This document shows, one piece after another, positions 47,402 to 58,200 of a stretch of DNA of 64,000 bases. The DNA is taken from contig NC_088301.1 in the NCBI RefSeq assembly GCF_032854445.1, forward strand, positions 22,127,808-22,191,807, written 5' to 3'. The notes beneath the pieces were generated by a model. That model worked only from the letters and a program-made list of their open reading frames with translations. It did not search any database and was not told where the DNA came from. How positions within the stretch are numbered: position 1 is the first letter of the stretch; each line of letters starts with the position of its first letter. The DNA comes from Liolophura sinensis (lineage: Eukaryota > Mollusca > Polyplacophora > Chitonida > Chitonidae). Made by a program: the position numbers and the translations under genes.

Positions 47402-49341
47402 GTACTCAGAGCACTGATTGGCTAATACCAAAGTAACAACATCTGTGTATAGAAATACTATACATGCGAATCTAATGTCATGGCACATTTTTTTTTTTTT
47501 TCTTAATAATGGAAAGATGAACAACAACTTGTAGGTAGAAAGGAGATGAGCCTGTGGAGTGAAACTATTTACTTTCGCAAATACAAGTTAATGCCCCTTT
47601 TGAAACTCTTCAATATGAGTTTAACCCTAAAGGATGTCGTAAAGTAGACAACCTCGTCTAGCGGCAGTTCACAGTGAACGACGATCGTGCGCGGCGAAGC
47701 AACAACAACAACCACAAAAAAAAAAAAAAAATGATTTAGTGTCTTAAACTTGGTACAAAGGACGTTTTATGCCAAAATCATGCCACAGTCAGTGAGTACT
47801 AATGTTGTTTTAACTGGAAAGATGCCGTACGTGGTTTGTTACAGCAAGAATATGTCCAAAAGTAATGGAAACTCTACTCGAATTTGTCACTTCAAAATAT
47901 TAACAATGGCGGATGTTTCGCCAAACTTAAGGTCGCTCAAAAAAAAAAACTGTTGTTTGCAACCTAGTCAAACAATATCTGATCACCAAGCTTGGAGAGA
48001 AACTCCTTCAACATGTCAGTGTATTATACGTGAAATATGGTGTTCTAATTAAGTCATCAAGTATTAAAATTCTTACGTTGGAAAGGACAGGGGTCCACGG
48101 AAACTGTGTCCTTCAAAAGTTATATTAAGGTGCCAAAAACAACTTGCTCTCATGAGTCCACAAAATACCCTGTCTCTATATGTTAAAAAAAATATATATA
48201 TATTTCAAAATATTCCACAAAAATTCTAATTTAATTTCAGGATATATCTAACCCATAAAAATTTACGTTCTACCGGTAAAACCTGTGTCTACGTTATGGA
48301 CAAGGCAGAAAATTAACCCCTAACCTCCCATGCAATTATATGAAATAATATACTGTCTCTAGCAAAATCGCCACATCACCCAGTACTCAGAGCACTGATT
48401 GGCTAATACCAAAGTAACAACATCTGTGTATAGAAATACTATACATGTACATGTGTATCTAATGTCATGGCACATTTTTTTTTCTTAATAATGGAAAGAT
48501 GAACAATAACTTGTAGGTAGAAAGGAGATGAGCCTGTGGAGTGAAACTATTTACTTTCGCAAATACAAGTTAATGCCCTTTTGAAACTCTTCAATATGAG
48601 TTTAACCCTAAAGGATGTCGTAAAGTAGACAACCTCGTCTAGCGGCAGTTCACAGTGAACGACGATCGTGCACGGCGAAGCAACAACAACAACCACAAAA
48701 AAATGATTTAGTGTCTTAAACTTGGTATAAAGGACGTTTTATGCCAAAATCATGCCACAGTCAGTGAGTACTAATGTTGTTTTAACTGGAAAGATGCCGT
48801 ACGTGGTTTGTTACAGCAAGAATATGTCCAAAAGTAATGGAAACTCTACTCGAATTTGTCACTTCAAAATATTAACAATGGCGGATGTTTCGCCAAACTT
48901 AAGGTTGCTAAAAAAGAAACTGTTGTTTGCAACCTAGTCAAACAATATCTGATCACCAAGCTTGGAGAGAAACTCCTTCAACATGTCAGTGTATTATACG
49001 TGAAATATGGTGTTCTAATTAAGTCATCAAATGTTAAAATTCTTACGTTGGAAGGGACAGAAGTCCTCGGAAACTGTGTCCTTCAAAAGTTATATTAAGG
49101 CGCCAAAACTTCTCATGAGTCCACAAAATACCCTGTCTCTATATGTTACAAAAAAAAACATATATATATTTCAAAATATTCCACAAAAATTCTAATTTAA
49201 TTTAAGGATATGTCTAACCCATAAAAATTTACATTCTACTGGTAAAACCTGTGTCTACGTTATGGACAAGGCAGAAAATTAACCCCTAACCTACCATGCA
49301 ATTATATGAACTCATATACTGTCTCTAGCAAAATCGCCACA
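47402..49341. repeat. Recent tandem duplication, 981-bp period
   Basis: Copy 1 is 47402-48375 and copy 2 is 48383-49341, both from gtactcagagcactgattgg to ctctagcaaaatcgccac. Differences are few and mostly in A/T runs and short indels. The copies contain a GC-richer core (gacaacctcgtctagcggca, gaacgacgatcgtg) and parallel short frames starting MPQSVSTNVVLTGK. These frames drift apart and look non-coding. Confidence 0.85.
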
Positions 49342-50535
49342 GTAATTAATTCAAAATCTCAACTCCCTATGGAAACACAAGGACACTGGTGATCAGTTCA
49401 GTAATTTAATCTATTTTACAGGTATCCAAAATGGATACGGGTGAAAACACTTCGGTATTTCGATGTACTGGTATCGGATACTTATACCCATCGACACGCT
49501 AAGAGGCGGGATTTGTTAAAAAGCAGGAGAGGAAACGGTTAGCCAAAAAATCGGCTCTGAAAACACTTGCATGTCATCGGCAAAAGTCAGGTGAATTACA
49601 TTCGCCGACGGCTTAATGGTCTTCTGGACAATTTTAATCTCATTCCGTGGCGTATACAAGTAGTAATTCCATGATATCTCGCTTTCCAAGGCCTACTCAC
49701 AAACGTGCAGCCATTGTTTTGGTAAAGGTCGTTTGAAAAAAAAACCTCGCAGTCACAGAGTCAATTTCTTGTCATTTTGAAAGCATCTTTCACTTCATAC
49801 TTCTACTTCACTCAACAATTAGCTTTCAAACCAACATCGTTGACCACCTTTGCGCGCTGAGCTGTTTTACTGATTGGAATACTTAAATAACGCTGTGATA
49901 TATTTTGACATAATATCAGATTCTCAATAGACGTCAGAGTGATTGACGTACCAATTTAGGTCAATCTGGAAGACGGCATCATCCGGTGAGTACGTGGACC
50001 AAAAGCTGACCTTATTTTGGAATTCGACTGAGATTTTGTGAGGAAATATCAAATATAGGTCAGTGTCAATGGTTACAAATGGGGCATGTCTTAGCTTGCG
50101 GACAGACCATGTATTAAGTGGATTCTGATATTAAGTATTGCCTATGCAGCGAGATATTTGCCGATGGGGAAGCTGAATACAGATACTGTGTTATAATCGG
50201 GTGCACATGTCGTCCGGGCAAAGAGTGGCAGCGGTCTCTGAGTATCAGTAAATATAGGCCATCCTTAGACTGAATTTTTGGAAATTGTACATTTCACCCG
50301 TCACCAGTATAAACAGAGTGACATTTCACATGATCGATGCAAAAAAAAAAAAAAAAAAAAAAATTAAACAAAAAAAAAAAATAATTTGGCATCTGTAAAA
50401 ACACGAAAAAAAGAATTTCGGTTGGGGTCTTTTTGAAAGGTCAGTCGCGCAACATCACACATATAATATTTTAATTTTGGCCTTGGTCATGGATGAAATT
50501 TATGGTCATTTAACCCTGGATGACAACACTTCACT
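49342..50535. other. Intergenic, no gene recognised
   Basis: Moderate GC with a poly(A) run at 50340-50390. No coding frame, and no match to the SINE or MITE families listed. Confidence 0.35.
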
Positions 50536-50544
50536 TGATTACTA

Positions 50545-51275
50545 AGCGGCTTGCTTAGTCATGGATCAGTCCCCTTCGCTGAAGGATGAACAGTAAAATT
50601 TCAGAAAACAATCGATTACTAACTTCCCCAGCCTGTCCACCAACTCCTTTACAATGCTTTGCGTCCCCTGGCACCTGGCTGTTAAAATCCCGAGCTGTAA
50701 ATATCCATCCATATTTCATCAAGCTCAACTTGTCAACTGGGGATTCCAAGTTGCCACCATGGCGGCTGTTTCCCAGCCCAAATGATGGTGATGCATGTCC
50801 CAGGAACCTGTATATTGTATGTGATGGGCGGCTATCTTGGCCAAGTCCAAAAAGCGGAGAAGTTTAGCTTGCTGAAACATGGATGAGTGAGTGAGTGCTT
50901 GGGGTTTAGTGTCATACTTAACAATTTTTCAATCATATGGTGAGGAAGGAGTCCATAGGGTGCATGTACATATGTGTAATGTGCCTCCTTGTTGCAGGAC
51001 AGTTTTCCACCGCTCTTTTACCTAGTGCTGCTTCCCTGAGACGACTTAACCTGGGATTGAACCTGGGTCTACCGTTCCCGAAGTGTGAAATATGCACGGA
51101 TATTTACCTTTGCGATGATTGAGAGCTCAAGATTTTAAGTCAGGTGCCCTGGGGTACCTAGCATTGTAAACGGGTAACTGGACAGGCCAGGGAGGTTAGT
51201 ACATGTAAGCGACTGTTTTCTGAAATTTTACAATGGTTCCTTTAGAGTTGAATGGGAGCAATCCATGACTATGAG
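50545..51275. mobile_element. Element with long inverted repeats (about 170 bp arms) holding a nested SINE
   Basis: The left arm 50545-50720 and the complement of 51085-51275 align through tcatggat, aaaatttcagaaaaca, tttacaatgct, ggcacctg, and aaatatcc..catatttc in the same order, with diverged spacers. The middle contains a type B SINE next to the right arm. This looks like a foldback/MITE-type DNA element; no transposase. Confidence 0.65.
50884..51085 (-). mobile_element. SINE type B nested in the inverted-repeat element
   Basis: gtgagtgcttggggtttagt to a head with cctgggtctaccgttcccga. The mid part (gtcaaccagtcgttgc) is deleted. Confidence 0.7.
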
Positions 51276-51309
51276 AGCCCCTGCACAGTTAACCCCATGG
51301 TAAAGGCAA

Positions 51310-51495
51310 TTATTGATAGCACAAGGTTATGTCATTGCGGATGTACGAACATAATGCCATGCAAGATACAACGCCCATATTGACAGTTTCTTTAGCTGAT
51401 TTTCTCATGCACAGCATGCCAATCAAAACACTGCTGTCACATTCTATTATCAGGCGAATCTTCCCCATGGCGTAAAATGTGTCCAGATTGAACTT
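51310..51495 (-). pseudogene. Decayed fragment of a DED gene
   Basis: It reads EIKFNLDTFYAMGKIRLIIE then CDSSVLIGML. The intact gene has EIKFNSDAFYAMGKARLITE then YDCSVLISML. The fragment lacks both the first DED helices and the RxDL block, where similarity ends. It is a duplicated, no longer functional half-domain. Confidence 0.65.
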
Positions 51496-51559
51496 GATCT
51501 CCACTACAACAGTAAATCATATATCTGTTCTATAGCTGCATTAATCAGGGCCTATAACA

Positions 51560-52680
51560 CTCACAGCTGGGTATCACTCACTCAACAAATCCTAGCTGTC
51601 ACACTTAAATCTCCATACGGGTCATAAACCTCAGTGTTTGCAAATTAAAACTGAATATCACTAAGCAATCCTAGCTGGCACATTCTGATGATCCCGTCGC
51701 AGACAATGGTGTTTGTAATGTTTCTGAGGAGATCACTAAACAGCACCTGGGCATCTGTCACACACTGACATACCTGTCGTGGACATCAGTGTCTGTAACA
51801 GCACATAAGTGGATGTCTTTCAACAAATCCCGGCTGTCACACTCCCATATCTGTTGTAGACAGATCAGTGAATATCATTGAACAAACCATGGCTGTCCCA
51901 TCCTCATACCTGTTGTTGACATCAGTGTCTATAACATTTCTGACGAATTTATCAAATTCTGATATACATGTACCCGTCACAGACAGCAGTGTCTGTAATG
52001 ATTCTGAGATCACTAAACAGAACCTTGGTGTCTGTCACACACTGATATACCTGTCGTGGACATCAGTGTCTGTAACAGCGCACAAGTGGATATCATTCAA
52101 CAAGTCCCGGCTGTCACACTCTCATATCTGTCGTAGACAGATCAACGGATATCACTGAACAAACCATGGCTGTCCGATCCTCATACCAGTTATAGACATC
52201 AGTGTCTGTAACATTTCTGACGAGTTTATCACATTCTGATATACTTGTACCTGTCACAGACAGCAGTGTCTCTAATATTTCTGAGGAGATCACTGAACAA
52301 ACTCTGGGTGTCACACTCTAATATCCATGTTGTAGACATCAGTGTCTGTCATAGAACATTGCAGTGGATATCACTGAGCAAATCTTAGATGTAAAACGTC
52401 CTCTTTTGTAATCATTTGTGTCTGTATCAGAGGAGACCATGATGGACCAAATCTTGGCCGTTTAGTGACACACTTACTGATAGGCATGTATCTGCCATAG
52501 ACATCAGCATCTGTGACACTGAACAAATACTGGCTGATAGACCTGGATATACCTGCATAGTCACTGACCACATGTTTCTGCAACAATATATCAGTTGTCA
52601 ACATCACTGAACAAGTTTTGGCTGTCACATTCTGATATAAAAGTAATTATGTGTGACATAACCATCTCGGTCTCTTTAAA
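51560..52680. repeat. Loose tandem repeats downstream of the DED gene, related to the 79-bp minisatellite
   Basis: Recurring words are ctgtcacac, cgtcgtggacatcagtgtct, gtaacag, and atatcactgaacaaaccatg. Units of about 75-80 and about 150 bp show higher-order pairing (cacagacagcagtgtctgta alternating with gtggacatcagtgtctgta). It is more diverged than 33292-34430. Confidence 0.7.
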
Positions 52681-52689
52681 ATCAAACTA

Positions 52690-53184
52690 TCAGTTGTCAT
52701 CATCATCGAACAAGTCTTGACTGTCACACTCAGTCATTTGTCTAAGTTTCTGTTCATCTGTCATGCTCACTGACGATTCCTGGCTAGACGGCTGACTTTC
52801 TTCCTCTGCCTCCATCGACGTCATAAATGAAGATTCTGACTTTGCTGAAGCTGCGGCGTCATTTTCATCAAAGCCTTTGTCCCGCATTGCGGCCTGGTAT
52901 GCTTCTGTCTCTTTCCGCAAATCCGTCCGACCGACCACAGACAGCATGCTGATCAAAACACTGCAATCATACTCTGTAATGAGACGAGCCTTTCCCATCG
53001 CGTAAAACGCGTCCGAATTGAACTTGATCTCGTCTAAGGTGTCGATGTTCAGCATTTTTTCTGTTGACAAGAATAACTTTATTTGCGAGAGATTCTCTTT
53101 GGTAAGTCGGTTGGAGATGCTCTGAAGTAGCCGCGTGAATTCGCGGCACTCTTGTTCCAAACCGCAACGTGAGGTCGCCGCCAT
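52690..53184 (-). CDS. Single death-effector-domain protein, 164 aa, intronless
   Basis: ATG at 53184 (aacATGG context) starts MAATSRCGLEQECREFTRLL. Residues about 11-97 form a DED: FTRLLQSISNRLTKENLSQ, IKLFLSTEKML, YAMGKARLITEYDCSVLISM, and the signature RTDL at 86-89 (the RxDL part of the E/D-RxDL charge triad). The tail, 98-164, is Ser/Glu/Asp-rich and ends CDSQDLFDDDDN. DEDs join caspase-8-like proteases to FADD-type adaptors. With no death domain or protease here, an adaptor or decoy is inferred. It is divergent with canonical SASS6 (1.9 kb between ATGs). An upstream in-frame Met at 53247 exists, but the Kozak match and DED spacing favour 53184. Confidence 0.8.
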   Translation of the reverse strand: MAATSRCGLEQECREFTRLLQSISNRLTKENLSQIKLFLSTEKMLNIDTLDEIKFNSDAFYAMGKARLITEYDCSVLISMLSVVGRTDLRKETEAYQAAMRDKGFDENDAAASAKSESSFMTSMEAEEESQPSSQESSVSMTDEQKLRQMTECDSQDLFDDDDN

Positions 53185-53249
53185 GTTTTCTACTTGCTCA
53201 AAACAGTCGAAGCCAAGTGAATTTCTCCACAGCCGTAACTCTCCCAAGT

Positions 53250-55060
53250 GTCCAAGTTCCGCAGGACCAGGCCCACAGATCTAGCATAAATGTAATCTTT
53301 GTATGTTATCACCCTGTTACGTGAGATACTACCCTGCAACACAGAACAAAGGCGTGCTGTCTGACATGGCTGCCAAGCCATGTGTGTTCGCACGCAGGAA
53401 CATGGACTGGGGTTTTATTTGGCGCCTTTTGGTCACATGACCAGCACATCACATGTCACATGATCATTAATTTTTGTGCTGGAAAAAGGAGATCCAAAGC
53501 GCTTCCTTTGTAAAGATAACAAGTATAGGCCTGCAACGGGATTTCCGTGTATAGTGCCCAAATGTAAGGAAATCTTGCAGTGGGTATACTATATTTTTAC
53601 ACAGCTAGCCAAAAGCAGCCTGCATATATATGTACATAACCCAGGCTGTAGGCCTGCACAAACTTTCCGTTACCGTTCCTAAATTAAATGTATTTAATGA
53701 TGGTGAAATCATTATATCATTAATCTCAGAGCCAATAGGAGAACCTAATTGTGTGGTAACATCTGCCGGCTATGTCTGTATGTAGAATAGCCTCAGGTAT
53801 AGGCCAAGGCATTAATTGCGACTTCTACCCCGACTGTTTTACCTTGATTGACGTAGAAAGGATTCTAGCTCAGCCAGAACCCAGAACAACACGTATCAAT
53901 GAATCCAAACATTTAATTATACTACATCGAAAGAATTGAGGTAAATGGTGGAATTTCAATTATATATGGAAATTTCTTATTTCACACTTTGTGAAAGCGA
54001 GTGTATAGCTTTCATTTCATAGCCACATGTACCCTACAGCATATAGTCACAAACAGAATTTTACGTATAGAATTGTTTGATGATATCGCCACATCGGTTA
54101 TTCAGTATTTTTTATGCATGGTGCAATGATCTATAGGTTTGAAAATGGTTTTATCTCTGCATGTGCAATTCATTTTTCCAAATTTTTAATTAAACCAAAT
54201 ATTAAAACAAATATTGTACAGTGTACCTGTATATGGCAGTATCAGTATAAATTTTACAAAGACATAAATGCACATCATCATAAATAAGTCCCGACTGAAA
54301 CCACTGCACGAGGTAAAATGTACAATTTCATTTGTGTCTGATTCCTTTGCGGCCTGTCTTACAAAGACCACACTTTCCATGTAATGTATATATTATTAGT
54401 GAAGAGTGGAAGTTTCCTCAATTATTATATTACATATACACATAGCCTACATGTACCTCTATCTTTATCTAACCACCATTGTATGAAAAAAATCCTGATT
54501 ATGGTATTAAACACCAAATAAAAAAAAAAATAAATGTATCTTTTATCCACAAAACATGATCAAGGCCCAGCTGTTCGATCGCTTCTCCGCCAACCATTCA
54601 CTACGCTTGTTACCATTGATGCCGTCAGTCATTCATGTTCTGGGGCGTCTCGTGTCTACATTTTCCGGATTTATACCAAATCCTGAATTTTACTGACAGA
54701 TATTAGCGGGCTAGTTGAAACATGTCTTGCCCTCTGAATTAGCAACACTTCCATGTTTGCAAGTCCGAGTATGTGATATGATCGAACTGGTCGATTTTCT
54801 GATTTGACGCACGGGATTTTATGAGCATAATGATGGAATAGACAGTGAAGCTAGAGAGTGTCACTCATCGACGACAAAGAGCAGTGTTGTTGTGGTTTTC
54901 CACTTTCAACCAGACTATGTTGTTGTTGACGTGATTTGAGATCGCAAGCCACGACTGCTATGTCCGTCGCCCCTCAGCGCATGTGGAAGAGTGACGGAAA
55001 CAGTGAACAAATGTCGTCCTTCAGTTTGTGATATTCACGCTTGGTAGAAGTGCAGTAACC
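53250..55060. promoter_or_regulatory. Divergent intergenic region between the DED gene and SASS6
   Basis: The part just upstream of the SASS6 ATG (54540-55060) is GC-richer and repeat-poor and probably holds its promoter and 5' UTR. 53.7-54.5 kb is AT-rich and unremarkable. No TATA box or initiator was identified with confidence. Confidence 0.35.
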
Positions 55061-55067
55061 GGTAGCA

Positions 55068-55161
55068 ATGGCTGATGAACTGTTTGGTAAACAACTTCCT
55101 GTGGTGTGGAAATCGCCTGACAGAGAGGATAGGTATGGTAGACTAAAAGATTATAGTACAA

Positions 55162-55220
<59 letters not shown>

Positions 55221-58200
55221 GATAGTTGAATTACTAGTGATTTCTGAGCCAATGAGTTGGTAATTTCCAGCATTGGTACTCTCACTCTTCAACATACATG
55301 TACATTGCTCACAGAACAGCATTACATAAACTTTCCATCAGGAGCTTGGTGCTCAGCACAGAGAGGTTAGGGCAATGACACAGAACTGGTTGGCCCAGTG
55401 TCAGTATAATTTGACTGGGTGGGTTGTCATGTCTGGTGTCTTTGACATGATACTTCAGTGACAGCTTCAGTAAACCCAAACCCAAAGCTTAGATACAAAC
55501 ACCAATATGTTTGTGAATTTCTTCCTGTTCTACTTCAGCAGATGAAAGAAGAAATGAACGCTACTTGTGCACAAATCCATCTAGCTGCTGAATGATAACT
55601 ATGAGACGCCCTGATTGAGCATTTTGGTTACGTTAAGCTATATCATGCTATTCATTTAATGACCACACTCTTAGTCTTCTGCAAGAGATATTGTAATTAC
55701 ACAGTGAAACCTGCTCAGAAACAAAGTACAAGGGCCTGGTCACAACATCAATATTTTGAACATTTTCTGAGCATCTGGTGAAAATGAAAGATACTTGTTG
55801 GGTGTGAAATTCAGTTGTTTAGGAAATTCAATTCTGAAATATTTTGGGGGAAAAATTCAACATATCAATGCTAATATGATAGTTTTTTTATCTTCCGTTT
55901 TGTACATGTTAGAAAGTACATTTAGGTTGATGGTTAGACTCAGAAAGAAGTGTGCTAGTGAAGAAAATTTTGTACTTGTAGAAAAGAAAATTACCATTTA
56001 CATGTGACTGGTGGAGAAAAATTAATGTTTCAGCTCCTGGTTTATACCAGTGATGTACATTGGATTAATTCATATGATTATTTCTTTCTAAACTTGGGAA
56101 AATAAACCAATCCCCTGTGAGTCAATACTGTCATTGTACCCTATTTTTGTGTATAAGAGTAAGAAGATAACTATTGCCGTAATCTGAGCCCAGTAACAGG
56201 CATTGTCAAAGGCTCCTGTCTTATGGTTTAGCTGTATACAGTTAAAGGCAAAGAAAACAACAGATGGAATCGGATGAAACATCATTTAACACTGTCCAGA
56301 AAAAAAAACACTTTGATTTATTGTTATAGAATTTTTCCTACCAAGTAAAATGGTTTTTGCATCATTCTAGATTCAGCAGAGGATGTCGCTGATGTCACAT
56401 CCATATTTGTTACCTAAAATAATTTACTTGTAGGTCCATATCAATGGTGGCATTGATAACAGCAGATATATTTTGAATAAATAAATTTAGCAGTATGTGG
56501 GTGTTAAGTGACAAAACCCTGATGTGACGTTGCTGGTCCTTTTATGGTCAGAAAATGTCACCATAAAATCCAAAGTTTCAAATGCATTTTACTTGGTTGA
56601 AATAATTTCTAGATAATAAATCAAACTTCTGTGAACAGTATTTAGTGGTCTTTAATCCGACACATACCTGATGTTATTGTTTTCTTTGCCATTAATAGAG
56701 GAGTTTGGAGTTCAACCTCATTGATCAGAAGTGTCATAATAAGTAATTTAGAGTGGAGAAATGATAGAGAAGATTCAAAATCTGAATGTTTGTGAGCTTG
56801 ACATAGTAGGACTGTTTTTACCTTTGATGAGTTCCAACTCGAAACTCCCCTAGTAGTCGATACATGTATGTTTGTCACGAGGTGGTAAAGTTGGTCAGCG
56901 CTTGTGAAAGGCCAGTGGTTTTACTCTAGGTATTGGATTGCCACCATCAATGAAAATGACCACTATTTTGCAAGAAAATTTTTTCCTGAGGATGACATTG
57001 AACACTAATCAATCAATCAGTCAGTCAAAAGTTAATTTGTTTGCTTTTCCAGGAAGGTAAAAATCTTCTTGAAGATGGAAGTCCAAACTGTTACAACGCC
57101 TCTGCATAGAAAGGTACATGTACCTCAAGGTTTAGCTTACTTATAATTGTTTTAATATTTAATATAATATTAGATACTTAAAATGATCTAAAATTTCAAC
57201 CTCAAAAGGCACCTTTTTGGAGGGAAATAAATATTATAAAATATTACTTTTGGTGCTGAATTTTACATTTTCCCAGTAGTGCATATATAGCATCGTATAT
57301 GTAGGTTCTAGGCAAACCTCTAAACACCTTCCTAGCTTCAATACAACTGTCAGAATCTAGAAAATTGAGCAGTTTAATCATGGAAGAAATTTTAGGTCAT
57401 GTAAGTTTAATATCAGACTCTGTGGTTTGAGAGGAAAGGTGATTGTTGTCATTCTATCTTTAAACTGTGGTACATGCGGTAATGATATGGATTTTTGGAT
57501 GAGTGTATAAATACTGTGGCCTAGAGTTTAATACATATGTACTTCTTTGTTTGTTTTTTTTTTGGGGGGGGGGGGTGCGGGGGGCATTTTGTTTACTGAA
57601 TAAACAGATCAATTAGTTTTGAGTCAAAGGACAACGGCATAGTCATAAAATTATGTATGTTATTGTAAGAGTAATAAAAACATGTTGAGATATCTCTAAC
57701 TAAATTTGTGTTTCAGTGTCATGTTGTTATATATTATTGCTTTGGGAATTTATTGTTTTACTTTAAGGACATTTGTATAACGAGGTCTCTCGTAGATTTT
57801 GGCACTTTCAGACACTGTGCCAAATTCCCCATTCAAGGTTGATTCTGTATTTCTTTATTAACATGTATGTGACTATGCTTACGTCTGTTCACAATTTTTG
57901 TTTTTTCATACAATTTTCATTTACATGTATACAAAGGTTTACAGCTTTGTGTGAGGTTCATTTCTTTACATGGCTAAAACAACTTTGAACAATTTTATTC
58001 ATTTATACTTTTGATCGGTGTTTTACGCTGTACTCAAGAATAGTTCACTTATACAGTGGCAGCCAGCATTACGGTGGGAGGACACCAGGCAGAGCGCGCA
58101 GGGAAACCCACGACCATCCACAGGTTGCTGACAGACCTTCCCACATACGGCCAGAGAGGAAGCCAGCTTGAGCTGGACTTGACCTCACAATGACCGCATA

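Noticed and set aside
47750-48937. Parallel frames starting MPQSVSTNVVLTGK in both duplicate copies
   Set aside because: They look conserved only because the DNA was recently duplicated. Indels change their ends, and there are no splice sites or known domain.
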